Positions 33,834 to 43,021 of a stretch of 64,000 nucleotides of DNA are shown one piece after another. The position numbers and the translations under genes were made by a program. The DNA is taken from the NCBI RefSeq assembly GCF_041154745.1, contig NZ_AP031573.1, positions 992,001 to 1,056,000 of the forward strand. The letters run 5' to 3'. Position 1 is the first letter of the stretch, and each line of letters begins with the position of its first letter. Source of the stretch: Flavobacterium sp. CFS9 (GTDB taxonomy: Bacteria > Bacteroidota > Bacteroidia > Flavobacteriales > Flavobacteriaceae). The notes under the pieces were generated by a model, which worked only from the letters and a program-made list of their open reading frames with translations, ran no database searches and had not been told where the DNA came from.

Positions 33834-35255
33834 TTAATTCTTTAATTTAAAATTATCGTATGCTTTTAAAAATGCTTCCGCAAACAAATTTCCTTGTTTT
33901 TCATATCCTTTTTTAGAATAATGAACCCAATCCGGACCTATTAATCCCGAGGACTTTAAACCACGGATTCCTTCCATCCCTCCCAGTTCATCGTATAAAT
34001 CCCAAACTGCAAATCCATCTGTTTTGGCTATTTCCATAATACTTTTTGCGTAATCGCGGATATAAACATTAGGTCTTCTTGCTTTGAGTAACGAAGGAGG
34101 CGGAGTCATCACAAGGATAGAAACCTTACTATTGTGTTCTTTTACATTTTTTATAAAATCACGCAACTCCTTTATATAAGCGGAAGCTTCCATATGATCG
34201 TAGCTTTCGTTTGTTCCTAAAGAAAGAACTATAAGATCGCTATGCAATGCTTTTAACTGTTCAAAAAATAAAGGATATTTATTATAATCTGAAAACTTGG
34301 CTCCATTTACTCCAATACTGCTGTAAAGTAAACCCGGTGTATCTCTTTCTAAAACGATTCCGCTCAATTCGTACTTTGAAGCTTCTTTATTTGGAAGTAG
34401 AAAAATACGGCTCAATGTTTTTTCGGAATTGAAATAATGGGTAAACGCATCCGATTCGAGATTTAAAGGAACAAATTCTGAACTTGTAATGTTTCTGGGC
34501 TTAGTTTCGTTTGTTCGGATTTTCAATGTTCTTCCCGCCCGAATATTATTTGATTTCAGATGATTGTCTTTTCTAATATCGGCTACCGAAACATCGTATT
34601 TGTCAGCAATTGTAGAAATCGCTTCTCCTTTTTTGATCTTGTGTGTGATTACTTTTCGCTCTGTCGACTGAATCGTTTTGGTTTGAGAAGATATCGCCAA
34701 ATCAAACATGTTCTGATTCTGAGGCGTAATAATTTTGATGGTATTGAAATTATACGCCGCATCTTTAACATTCAATTCAACCGCAAATCCGCCATTGTCT
34801 CTCCAAAGTGCAATTCCGCTTAAACCAACAGGAACATTTTTGACAGGATGAATGTTGCGATAACTTTCCCAGCCTCTGTTGGAACGAAACCGCTCGTTAT
34901 AAGAACCGTTTGTTTTGGCCAGCTGATACGGAAAAACCAACCCGCGGCCGCCATTACCAAACTTTTGCTGTAGTTTTTTTCTAATTTCATTAGTCATTAA
35001 ATCACTCTGAATATGAGAATCTCCCACATGTACCATATTGATTTTTTGACTATTTTGACTTTCGTTCGACTTCAATTTCAAAAAAAACGGCACTAAGACT
35101 TCTGCGTTATAAATCCTGTCTCCTGAAAAAGAATCAACAGTGGCTGTATCGGCTTTATGCATCATATTTTTTGTAATTGGAATTGAATCTGTCTTTGGTG
35201 TTTTATCGTTTGTTGAGAAAAAAAGACAACAAAAGAAGATAATTAATCTATTCAT
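33834..35255 (-). CDS. LysM-containing SGNH/GDSL hydrolase, exported
   Basis: The 473-aa protein begins with a short signal peptide (MNRLIIFFCCLFFSTN). The SGNH block I is MVHVGDSH with Ser80, the GxND-like block is LSLGTNES, and the last block is DWVHYSKKGY (Asp442, His445). A LysM domain (about 200-245: HKIKKGEAISTIADKYDVS and IRAGRTLKI) is inserted within the SGNH fold. LysM binds GlcNAc-containing glycans, which points to peptidoglycan. The start overlaps the previous stop by 8 bp. PatB/OatA-like acetyl transfer or esterase action is inferred. Confidence 0.9.
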   Translation of the reverse strand: MNRLIIFFCCLFFSTNDKTPKTDSIPITKNMMHKADTATVDSFSGDRIYNAEVLVPFFLKLKSNESQNSQKINMVHVGDSHIQSDLMTNEIRKKLQQKFGNGGRGLVFPYQLAKTNGSYNERFRSNRGWESYRNIHPVKNVPVGLSGIALWRDNGGFAVELNVKDAAYNFNTIKIITPQNQNMFDLAISSQTKTIQSTERKVITHKIKKGEAISTIADKYDVSVADIRKDNHLKSNNIRAGRTLKIRTNETKPRNITSSEFVPLNLESDAFTHYFNSEKTLSRIFLLPNKEASKYELSGIVLERDTPGLLYSSIGVNGAKFSDYNKYPLFFEQLKALHSDLIVLSLGTNESYDHMEASAYIKELRDFIKNVKEHNSKVSILVMTPPPSLLKARRPNVYIRDYAKSIMEIAKTDGFAVWDLYDELGGMEGIRGLKSSGLIGPDWVHYSKKGYEKQGNLFAEAFLKAYDNFKLKN

Positions 35256-36732
35256 TTACGCTATCTGTTTTTACCGCTACGGAATCTGTATTAGTCTTCC
35301 TGGCTGCTTTCCGTTTGTTGGCATCAGCCTCTCTGTTTACTCTTAATACTTTATATTGCTCGTAACCTTTGTTCAATTGATCGTATACTAATTTACCAAT
35401 AGCTTTTGCCCCACGCTGGTTAAAGTGTGTATAATCTTTATTGGCTCTGGCCGGAGATTCGTCTACCCATTTCACCATTGATCCGTCGCCTCCCATTAAG
35501 GTGTATAAATTCACAAATCCCGATTCGGTTTCAAGAGCATATCTTTTTTGCGCTCTCATTAAAGGAACAACGGCTGAATCAGTTTTCATTTCTAAATCGT
35601 ATTTGGTTGATTTATCGGCTGTCGAAATGATCAGGATCGAAACTCCCGGAAAAGATTCTTTAATTTTATTCACCGCTTTGGTCATACCTCTTTGGTACCA
35701 GGAATAATTTTTGGTTCCGTAATTTAAAACGTTGGTTCCGTAATGCAGAATAACCAAATCGTATTTTAAACTGTTATTAAACCCTTGCATTACATTCGCA
35801 TTAAAGGTAGAAATCGGCAAACCTGAGTTCCCTCTTTGCGAGAAGTTGTCTACATGAACCCCGTTTCCGCTATCAAAATTAAATCCATAGATTGGAATGG
35901 AATCGGCATGAATAAAATTGGCTTTGAATCCTTTTATACTTCCCGAAGTTACTTTTAAAGTATTAATCAAATTATTCGGCACAAGGCTTTTTCGCAAGGT
36001 ATCTTTTCCAATAATGAAATTCACATTTCCTTTTTTAGATCCTCTGCCGTAATATAAAGTCGGACTATCTAAAGTTGTTGCGTGTTTGTTTAAACCTGCT
36101 TCGTACTGAACCCAGGTAGTATTTGATTTATCATTGGCAAAAAACACGTGCCCGTTTACACCAAATGGACTTGTTGGATGTTTCACGTTCAGATACGATT
36201 GCATTTTCCAGTTTTTGGAAGCCGAAGATTTTACCGAACCACGTGATGCCGCAGATTCTGAATTGATCGACACAAAACCAACTCCGCTTCCGCCAAAACG
36301 TTCCTGGTAATTGGCGCGAACATCCTGTACAATTAAATCACCATCGGTCATGGAATCTCCATAATAGGCAATTCTCACTTTGGCTTGCGGATTATTCTCC
36401 AGCTGGTATAATTTTTCGTAAAAAGAAATCAGGTATTGGTATCCTTTGTAGTTATCGAAAGTTTCAGACGGAAATTCGATTCCTTCCGAAGCATCGAAAA
36501 CAATCTTCTCTCTCATTTCATTTTTCTCCTCTTCGGTCAGACTGTCTCCATCCTGTCCCAGAGAATCATTTGCAACTGACTCTAAAAGCAGACTATCGAT
36601 TAGTACATTTTTAGAATCTACTTTACTATCCGAAAAGATCTTGTCCGGTAAGATTTGCTTAAACCCGATGAAAGCTATAAATGCCAGCGCCACAATGGCA
36701 AAAGACTGAAAGAAATAAGATTTTGTATTCAC
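35248..36732 (-). CDS. Membrane-anchored SGNH/GDSL hydrolase-like protein
   Basis: A single N-terminal hydrophobic helix (FFQSFAIVALAFIAFIGFKQIL) anchors a 494-aa protein with an acidic stretch after it. SGNH features are IAYYGDSMTDGD (Ser127), ILHYGTNVLNYG and DYTHFNQRGAKAIG near the C-terminus. It is first in the operon with the LysM-SGNH protein and the MBOAT. Proteins of this pairing (AlgJ/AlgX or PatB with AlgI/PatA) complete O-acetylation outside the membrane. Confidence 0.88.
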   Translation of the reverse strand: MNTKSYFFQSFAIVALAFIAFIGFKQILPDKIFSDSKVDSKNVLIDSLLLESVANDSLGQDGDSLTEEEKNEMREKIVFDASEGIEFPSETFDNYKGYQYLISFYEKLYQLENNPQAKVRIAYYGDSMTDGDLIVQDVRANYQERFGGSGVGFVSINSESAASRGSVKSSASKNWKMQSYLNVKHPTSPFGVNGHVFFANDKSNTTWVQYEAGLNKHATTLDSPTLYYGRGSKKGNVNFIIGKDTLRKSLVPNNLINTLKVTSGSIKGFKANFIHADSIPIYGFNFDSGNGVHVDNFSQRGNSGLPISTFNANVMQGFNNSLKYDLVILHYGTNVLNYGTKNYSWYQRGMTKAVNKIKESFPGVSILIISTADKSTKYDLEMKTDSAVVPLMRAQKRYALETESGFVNLYTLMGGDGSMVKWVDESPARANKDYTHFNQRGAKAIGKLVYDQLNKGYEQYKVLRVNREADANKRKAARKTNTDSVAVKTDSVNE

Positions 36733-36865
36733 TCGTAATAATAATTTTGAAGAAAGGATTCACTAAAAATTTCATTTCAAAATTCCTGTTAATTCCTTAT
36801 AAAAAAGTACGGGCAAAGATAGAATTAAACAATTAATTTCTAGGTTCTTTTTAACATTAAAATAA

Positions 36866-36901
36866 TACAAAAAAAAGAGGCTGAACGAATCCAACCCCTT
36901 T
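36866..36901 (-). terminator. Terminator after the T9SS protein gene
   Basis: On the minus strand AAAGGGGTTG and CAGCCTCTTT pair fully if two G-U pairs are allowed. A T run follows. Confidence 0.75.
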
Positions 36902-36980
36902 ATCAAAAAAAAATAAAAAAACAAAGCTAATGATTAACTAAATTTTAAAATGTATTGAGCATAATTTACTCTTTGCATCT

Positions 36981-38297
36981 TTATTGAACTATAATTTTAC
37001 CCGTTTTCACCTCTTTACTTCCTGAAAGAATTTTATAAAAATAAATTCCTTTTGCATAACCTGAAGGAATGTTCCAGCTTACCACCTGATTAGGTGTTAC
37101 CGTTCCTCTAAAAACTGATTTTTCGTTTCGTATTGTTTCAGAATAAACTACTATTTCAATTTCTTTATTGGTTGAGAAATTTGTTGCAAAATTTACAACT
37201 TCAGTTGTTGGGTTTGGGTAAACTGTTAAATCAGAAGAAGCAGTCTCAATATTACTTATTGTGGCCATTCTTGCAGAACTTGCTACTGGAAAAATTGTGA
37301 CTGTATTACTAAAAGAAACTTTATCTTTTGAATAAACTTTTCTATAAAATTTAAGAGGCAAGCCACCTATAGAACGTTGATAATAATCAATATCAGCACC
37401 AACCATTTGCACTTCTCCTATGACTTCCCCTTCAAACTCGTTGTAAGCATAATATTCATATCTAAAATAACCTATTCCTCCAACTGGTGTACTTCCCAAA
37501 ATACGATACCCTCCCAACATTACATTATCCTTATAAAGGGTAATAACATTATTGGTAATCTCTTTTGCAGGTGGTGCCGGAATAACCGTCAAGGTTACTT
37601 CGTTACTTATAGGTATATTATCAGCACTACCTTTTTTCTTTACAGCTCTCCTATATGTAGTTGTCTCCGAAAGATAACCTGGATAAATTGAATAAGATCC
37701 TTCTCCTGGCATAAGTGCCCAAATTCCGTTGCTACTTTTTTTCTCCCATACATATTCATAATCGTATTGCGACGAGGGTATAAAAATGCCTGAAATTTCG
37801 GGCGCAATACTTCCCTCATCAATATTCAAATCAGAAATTATGGTGTTTCTGTAATTATGAAAAATGGTAATCAGATTATCAAACTTTGAAGTTGGAGGAT
37901 TTATAACCTGTGCCTTATAATTTACTGTAATTTTAATCATATCAGCTTCATCCTGAAAACAACTTCCATTAGTTGAAAATTTATAAGTAACCCGAGTATC
38001 AGAACTTACAGTTCTTTTGAATTTAAAAACAATGTTTGTTTCATTCTGATAGTAATCCATTATACTTCCTTTCGAATAGCTAAATATCTGAAGACCTTCC
38101 GTATTGCCACAGGACATCGTTTCAAGAACAATAGGAGCACTCTCAGCACTACCATAGAATTTCACCCGAATACTTGCTTCACCTTCAACACCAGAAGCGA
38201 CATCGATCGATTTTGTTTTGGAATCATACTTTACACTACCTTGGCAGAAAACTAAATGCGTAATAAAAAACAAAAAAAGTAAAGTAATTTTTTTCAT
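36981..38297 (-). CDS. Secreted protein with T9SS type A sorting domain
   Basis: The start at 38297 (MKKITLLFLFFITHLVFCQG) gives a clean signal peptide; an upstream in-frame start adds an implausible leader. The middle has repeated Ig-like or MBG-like strand segments (YEYVWEKKSSNGIWALMPGEGSYSIYPGYLSETTTYRR). The last 80 residues (LTVYPNPTTEVVNFATNF ... GIYFYKILSGSKEVKTGKIIVQ) are a type A C-terminal sorting domain. The 438-aa product should be exported by the type IX system and attached to the cell surface. It lies just after hmuY but behind a terminator, so a haem role is only suggested. Confidence 0.87.
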   Translation of the reverse strand: MKKITLLFLFFITHLVFCQGSVKYDSKTKSIDVASGVEGEASIRVKFYGSAESAPIVLETMSCGNTEGLQIFSYSKGSIMDYYQNETNIVFKFKRTVSSDTRVTYKFSTNGSCFQDEADMIKITVNYKAQVINPPTSKFDNLITIFHNYRNTIISDLNIDEGSIAPEISGIFIPSSQYDYEYVWEKKSSNGIWALMPGEGSYSIYPGYLSETTTYRRAVKKKGSADNIPISNEVTLTVIPAPPAKEITNNVITLYKDNVMLGGYRILGSTPVGGIGYFRYEYYAYNEFEGEVIGEVQMVGADIDYYQRSIGGLPLKFYRKVYSKDKVSFSNTVTIFPVASSARMATISNIETASSDLTVYPNPTTEVVNFATNFSTNKEIEIVVYSETIRNEKSVFRGTVTPNQVVSWNIPSGYAKGIYFYKILSGSKEVKTGKIIVQ

Positions 38298-38319
38298 GTT
38301 AAAACAAATTAATAGGTTT

Positions 38320-38351
38320 AAAAAAACCACGAGTAAACTAATACCTCGTGG
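38320..38351 (-). terminator. Terminator between hmuY and the T9SS protein gene
   Basis: CCACGAG (38327-38333) and CTCGTGG (38345-38351) form the stem. Seven T follow on the minus strand. Confidence 0.88.
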
Positions 38352-38368
38352 CTCTTATTTTTTTAAAA

Positions 38369-39451
38369 TTATTTAAGAATTGCGTACTCTAAAGTAACAT
38401 AACCTCTAATTCCTGCTTCATTTGTCATAGCCAGGAATTTAACTTTATAATAATTTCCGGCTGCATCTTTCACAACATAAAAACGATCTGCTCTTATGCT
38501 TGGTAAAGTAGTTGGTCCACCACCACTTCTCCAGTTAGAACCAATAACTCTCTGGTCTGTTTTTGAAAGTGTGAAATTTGATTCTACTACATTTGCTTTA
38601 GCAAAAGCTGCATAAGTTACATCAGCCGTAACTAAAACCTGATAAACCTGAGTTCCTGATTTTGCATTCGTTGTGATAAAATCAGAAAAACCGTAAGTCA
38701 CATCACCGCTACCCATATTAAAATAGTTGGTAAATACTGTAAAGTTTAAGTCCCATTTTGCTTTTTGCGGCTCAACTGCAACTGTATTTCCTGTCGCTAA
38801 ACTGAAAAATGTAAAGTTAAAATCAGCATCTTTTGCAATTACTTTTTCTGTAAATGTAGCAGAAGTTAAATCAGCGTATTGAATTTTGTATCCATTACCG
38901 TTTCTTAAGATTCTAACTTTTTTCCATCCTCTTGAATCACCATCAACACTAACTGAACCTTTTGCCGGCACTGCTGTTGAAACTTTAAATCCAAGATTCA
39001 CTAAATATACTTTATTGTCTGCATCTGTTGCAGAAACTTCAGCAATAGCAGTTCCTACTCCTGCTCCTGCACCAGCTAAAACACCGGTTGGATTATCAAC
39101 ATATCCGTTTGATGAAGGGTTCTCACCAGCTCCAACTGAAACATTGGTGTCGATTGTTTGAGATACTGTAATATCAGATGTAGCTAATTTTTTAACAGCC
39201 ATTTTAACCGATCCGTTCAAAACAACTCTAAAATCATCACCTGATGAGAATCCGAAATCCCATGATTCTCTGTTTACGGCTTTAAATTCTGCAGCACTTA
39301 AGTCAAGATAAACCTGATTTGGCTGATTAGGACCTCCAACAGTAGGCTGTAAAGTTGCCCCAACAGTTGGGATCTCAACTGGAGTATCGTCGTCACTTGA
39401 GCAAGATGCAAGTGATAAGAAAGCGAATGATAGTAATAAAAGTTTTTTCAT
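38369..39451 (-). CDS. HmuY-family haem-binding lipoprotein
   Basis: The lipobox LASC with Cys17 is followed by an Asp-rich spacer. The segment VYLDLSAAEFKAVNRESWDFGFSSGDDFRVVLNG is the signature of HmuY-like proteins, which capture haem at the cell surface and pass it to a TonB receptor. Late segments (KWDLNFTVFTNYF, FYVVKDAAGNYYKVKFLAM) also fit. The length is 360 aa. The axial haem ligands of P. gingivalis HmuY (two His) cannot be assigned from this sequence. The gene follows the receptor gene after 20 bp in the same operon. Confidence 0.9.
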   Translation of the reverse strand: MKKLLLLSFAFLSLASCSSDDDTPVEIPTVGATLQPTVGGPNQPNQVYLDLSAAEFKAVNRESWDFGFSSGDDFRVVLNGSVKMAVKKLATSDITVSQTIDTNVSVGAGENPSSNGYVDNPTGVLAGAGAGVGTAIAEVSATDADNKVYLVNLGFKVSTAVPAKGSVSVDGDSRGWKKVRILRNGNGYKIQYADLTSATFTEKVIAKDADFNFTFFSLATGNTVAVEPQKAKWDLNFTVFTNYFNMGSGDVTYGFSDFITTNAKSGTQVYQVLVTADVTYAAFAKANVVESNFTLSKTDQRVIGSNWRSGGGPTTLPSIRADRFYVVKDAAGNYYKVKFLAMTNEAGIRGYVTLEYAILK

Positions 39452-39471
39452 TGTATTTATGTATTAAGTAT

Positions 39472-41583
39472 TTAAAAATTAAGATTATATGCTAATTTAA
39501 AAAAGTAAGAACGTCCGTATGCGAGCATTAAATTCGAAGATGTTGCATGTGCCGATCCTCCACTTGTTTTACTTCGGTTTACATCGGTTACATTAAAAAT
39601 GTTTCTTGCTCCGACCGTTACTTCAAATCTGTCTTTGAAGAAATTCTTTCTGATTGATGCATCAAACCAATTACTGGCAGCGATAGTAGACAGCACGTAT
39701 TCTGACGCACCTTCCTCAAACTGTTGTGTTTTTCCATTGTATTTGTAATAACCCGAAATAATTGTTTTCCACTTTGGAATATTATAAGACACACTTGCAT
39801 TTAAATTAAACGAATAGAGAAAATCATCGTTTGAAACATTTTTTTGATTGTCTAATCGCTGCGAAACTCCTACCAATGCAGCTCCAACATTAATCGTCAA
39901 GCTATTTAATCTGAACTGATTCGTTGTAGAAAAATTCCACATTCTGTATTTACTAATATTGATGTATTGATTTTCAGGTGTACCGGTATTTGGATTGTTC
40001 CCTATAAATACCATGTCAATTCTATCGTTAACATCCAGGTAGCTTCCCCCAATTGTATTTGATATTTGTAGTCCTGAAGGAAAAGAAGTAAACTTTTTAA
40101 CACTTGTTTCATAAGAAGTACTTGTTTCCGGAATCAAGTTTTCATTTCCTGCAAAAAAGTGCCCATCGAAAATTTGATTCACATACAATTCCTCAAAATT
40201 TGGAGTTCTAAAACCGTTACCATACGATCCTCTCAACTCAACCCCTTTATCAAACAAATATCTTAATGCAACTGAAGAAGCATATTGATTTTTAAATTTA
40301 GACTGTGCCGAAAATCTCAATCCCGGTTTTATAGAAAACCGATCGGTAGCCATAATTTCTGAAGAAACAAAAAAATCATAGTTCTCTATCGTTTTATAAA
40401 CCGATTCAATCACATTATTCTTTTTTTGAACAAGTGCGAATCCTTTATTGTTTACAAATTCATATCCCACCTGCAAATCAATACTTTTGTCTGAGAAAAA
40501 ATTATTTAATGTCCCTGTAGAAGAAAGAACTTCCATCGACTGATCTTTCTTCTTCTCGTTCGCCCCTTCAGTTTTAGTAAACAAATAATACGTGAAATTC
40601 TCTATTTCTCGCTGTTGCTTCTGATGTGTAACAGAAACATTATACGTTAATTGTGAGAACAGCGATCCGGTTGCATTTAAATTATGAAAGTACCTGTTGG
40701 TAAAATATCTTTTATCATCAGCAGCACGATAGGATCCCAAAGCAGGATTAAAAAGAGACTGTACAGTACTATTATAAAAATCTACATCTTCATCTAAGTA
40801 CTCAAATTTATAGAAGAATCGAAAATCGTCTTTTCGATACGATAACATTGCGTTTCCGTTTAACTGATCTTTTGGTAGCCAACTGTAACCTCGCATAAAA
40901 TCAGTTTGAAAGTAATCCTTACCCTTTTTACCATTTAAAAAACCTTGGAAATCATTTCTATTTGCTCCTACACTTACAAACCAGTTCTCATTAAAAGTAT
41001 GCGCTACACGTAAAGATTGAATATGACGTCCTTTATCAAAAAGAGCGTATTCTTTTCCAACGGTCTCCTCTTGCACTGCGGCATTAATATCCCACTTATA
41101 TTTAGATGATTTTTTAGTTATAATATTAAGAACTCCGCTTACCGCATTGGCTCCGTAGCTAACTCCCATAGAACCTTCTACAATTTCAATATGATCCACA
41201 TCACTTAGGTTAATCTGAGACAAATCTGTATTGTTCCCCAGACCGGCTTCATTAACTAATGGTATATTATCAACTAAAATTTTAAAGTATTGCGCATCTA
41301 ATCCAAATAACGAAACGGTTGAGCGTCCGGTTGTACCACTAGGTCTAACAGTTATATTTAAGTATTGATTTAAAACGTCTGCTAAGTTATTTGCTGCTAA
41401 ATTTTGTATGTCCTGATTAGAAATCACACGAACATTAAACACTGATTTTTTTATAGACTGTGGCTCAAACTGCCCGGTAACAACCACTTCAGAAAGTTTA
41501 TTTACAGCCGTGGTATCTTTCTTTTGTGCAAAGGAGATTTGACAAAAAAGAAAAGCTGCAAAAAAGATAAATTTGATTTTCAT
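39472..41583 (-). CDS. TonB-dependent outer-membrane receptor (haem/iron type)
   Basis: The signal peptide (MKIKFIFFAAFLFCQISFAQ) is followed by a plug domain with VNKLSEVVVTGQFEPQSIKKS, then VSLFGLDAQYFKILVDNIPLV and GSMGVSYGANAVSGVLNIITKK. The rest of the 703-aa protein is beta-barrel. The C-terminus, YGRSYFFKLAYNLNF, ends in Phe as BAM substrates do. It is the HmuR-equivalent partner of the HmuY protein encoded next. Expression runs from a divergent promoter region shared with the DUF6607 gene. Confidence 0.92.
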   Translation of the reverse strand: MKIKFIFFAAFLFCQISFAQKKDTTAVNKLSEVVVTGQFEPQSIKKSVFNVRVISNQDIQNLAANNLADVLNQYLNITVRPSGTTGRSTVSLFGLDAQYFKILVDNIPLVNEAGLGNNTDLSQINLSDVDHIEIVEGSMGVSYGANAVSGVLNIITKKSSKYKWDINAAVQEETVGKEYALFDKGRHIQSLRVAHTFNENWFVSVGANRNDFQGFLNGKKGKDYFQTDFMRGYSWLPKDQLNGNAMLSYRKDDFRFFYKFEYLDEDVDFYNSTVQSLFNPALGSYRAADDKRYFTNRYFHNLNATGSLFSQLTYNVSVTHQKQQREIENFTYYLFTKTEGANEKKKDQSMEVLSSTGTLNNFFSDKSIDLQVGYEFVNNKGFALVQKKNNVIESVYKTIENYDFFVSSEIMATDRFSIKPGLRFSAQSKFKNQYASSVALRYLFDKGVELRGSYGNGFRTPNFEELYVNQIFDGHFFAGNENLIPETSTSYETSVKKFTSFPSGLQISNTIGGSYLDVNDRIDMVFIGNNPNTGTPENQYINISKYRMWNFSTTNQFRLNSLTINVGAALVGVSQRLDNQKNVSNDDFLYSFNLNASVSYNIPKWKTIISGYYKYNGKTQQFEEGASEYVLSTIAASNWFDASIRKNFFKDRFEVTVGARNIFNVTDVNRSKTSGGSAHATSSNLMLAYGRSYFFKLAYNLNF

Positions 41584-41610
41584 TATTTTTATTCAATCTT
41601 AATAATGGCG

Positions 41611-41618
41611 CAAATGTA
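41611..41618 (-). promoter_or_regulatory. -7 box of the receptor/HmuY operon
   Basis: The minus strand reads TACATTTG, 28 bp from the start codon. It lies back to back with the promoter of the DUF6607 gene. Confidence 0.55.
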
Positions 41619-41629
41619 TTAATTATTTT

Positions 41630-41644
41630 TATTTGTTCTAAATA
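41630..41644. promoter_or_regulatory. Possible iron/haem operator between the divergent promoters
   Basis: TATTTGTTCTAAATA is a short dyad (TATTT-N5-AAATA) in the 104-bp gap, upstream of both -7 boxes. It is placed to act on both genes. The assignment to an iron regulator is a guess. Confidence 0.3.
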
Positions 41645-41651
41645 AAATACA

Positions 41652-41659
41652 TATATTTG
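41652..41659 (+). promoter_or_regulatory. -7 box of the DUF6607 gene
   Basis: The bases read TATATTTG, 28 bp before the ATG, the same distance as the divergent promoter has. Confidence 0.55.
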
Positions 41660-41687
41660 CGAAAATTTAAAAACAAAATATTACGTT

Positions 41688-42590
41688 ATGATTTCAAAAA
41701 GCCTCTATTTTTCAGCTGTTATGGCTTTGGCTTGCAGCCTTGGTTTCAGTCAGGATAAAAAACAACAAGACATCAAATCCATCAAATCTATGTGTGGTTG
41801 TTACGAAGTGAAGTTTAATTTCGCAGAAACTTTCCAATACGCTAAAGATTCTGCAACTTATAAACCATCTGAAACCAAACACGAATCTGCATTAGAATGG
41901 GTAGAGTTATTAGAAGACACTCCTAACAAAATTGTAATGCAACACTTATTAATAGTCAGCGACGATATGATCATCAAACACTGGAGACAAGACTGGTTGT
42001 ATGAAAACACTGACTTATACACCTTTAATAAAGGAACTTCATGGAAATATAAAAAACTGGACAAAAAAGCGGTAAAAGGTCAATGGACGCAAAAAGTATT
42101 TCAGGTAGACGATAGTCCACGTTACGAAGGATCTTCTACATGGGTACACGTAGACGGACAAAACTACTGGGCAAACATTGCTGATGCACCACTTCCAAGA
42201 AGAGAGCAAACGAAACGTAATGACTATAATGTTTTAAAAAGAAGAAACATTCACGAAATTACAGCTACAGGATGGAATCATGAGCAGGACAATGACAAAT
42301 TGGTACGTGACGACAGCGGAAAAGATGTTCTGTTAGCTCAGGAAAAAGGTTTAGACGTTTACACTAAAGTTCCGGATATTAAATGTATCGCAGCTCAAAA
42401 ATGGTGGAAAGAAAACAATGCTCTTTGGAAAAACGTTCGTGACAAATGGCAAACTCTTTTTGACAGACACCAGGACTTAAACTTAGAAGCTAAAGTAGAC
42501 AGAAAAGCACTTTACTCTCTTTTATTTGATTTAAAACCAACTGCTACAAAAGCAGAAAGTGATGCAATCATCAACAAATTTGTAAAATAA
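41688..42590 (+). CDS. DUF6607-type exported protein linked to the haem locus
   Basis: The 300-aa protein has an N-terminal signal peptide (MISKSLYFSAVMALACSLGFSQ). CGCYEVKFNFAETF follows at about residues 37-50. Many aromatic and charged stretches occur later (HWRQDWLYENTDLYTFNKGTSWKYKK, VDGQNYWANIADAPLPRREQTKR). I assign it to the DUF6607 family from memory. Such genes commonly sit beside HmuY/receptor genes, as here. It is divergent from them and probably co-regulated. Function is unknown. Confidence 0.8.
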   Translation: MISKSLYFSAVMALACSLGFSQDKKQQDIKSIKSMCGCYEVKFNFAETFQYAKDSATYKPSETKHESALEWVELLEDTPNKIVMQHLLIVSDDMIIKHWRQDWLYENTDLYTFNKGTSWKYKKLDKKAVKGQWTQKVFQVDDSPRYEGSSTWVHVDGQNYWANIADAPLPRREQTKRNDYNVLKRRNIHEITATGWNHEQDNDKLVRDDSGKDVLLAQEKGLDVYTKVPDIKCIAAQKWWKENNALWKNVRDKWQTLFDRHQDLNLEAKVDRKALYSLLFDLKPTATKAESDAIINKFVK

Positions 42591-42615
42591 GAACTTCTTT
42601 TTCTACTTATATTTT

Positions 42616-42648
42616 AAAAGCCGATAGCGACAAACTATCGGCTTTTTT
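42616..42648 (+). terminator. Terminator after the DUF6607 gene
   Basis: AAAGCCGATAG and CTATCGGCTTT form the stem, followed by six T. Nearly the same core (CCGATAG) is used in the terminator at 43022. Confidence 0.92.
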
Positions 42649-42654
42649 ATGCAT

Positions 42655-42687
42655 AAAAAAAACCGTCTGAAAATGAATTCAAACGGT
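42655..42687 (-). terminator. Second hairpin with a U tract on the minus strand
   Basis: On the minus strand ACCGTTTGAA and TTCAGACGGT pair with one mismatch and a run of U follows. No minus-strand gene has been found that would need it. Confidence 0.6.
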
Positions 42688-43021
42688 CTACTACCTTCTA
42701 TACTTAACTAGGCCATTAGCTTACTAATTCAAAACAGCATAAATCAACTAATAAAAGGTTGGTATCTTTAATCTTTATGATAGATATTTTTGGAATAATC
42801 CTCACGGAAATGCTTAAAAAAAACTCTCGAAGTGATATTAGAGTCTATAGATAAGGATATTAGAATCCTGCAATACTTTTTTTTAAAGTAGGAAAATTAA
42901 TATATTATTTCATAACACACAAGCAAATACCGGACTATTTTTTCACTTTTTTCCAGATGACTAAAATCCAGTATTTTGACTATATTTTTAGGCAATACTA
43001 TTATAAAAATCGACAAAAAAA
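42688..43021. other. Gene-free stretch, possible small RNA
   Basis: No convincing protein is encoded. On the plus strand TATTTTTG at 42785-42792 matches a -7 box, with a TTG 23 bp upstream (42759). The next terminator is at 43022. A transcript of about 260 nt is possible but unproven. Confidence 0.35.
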
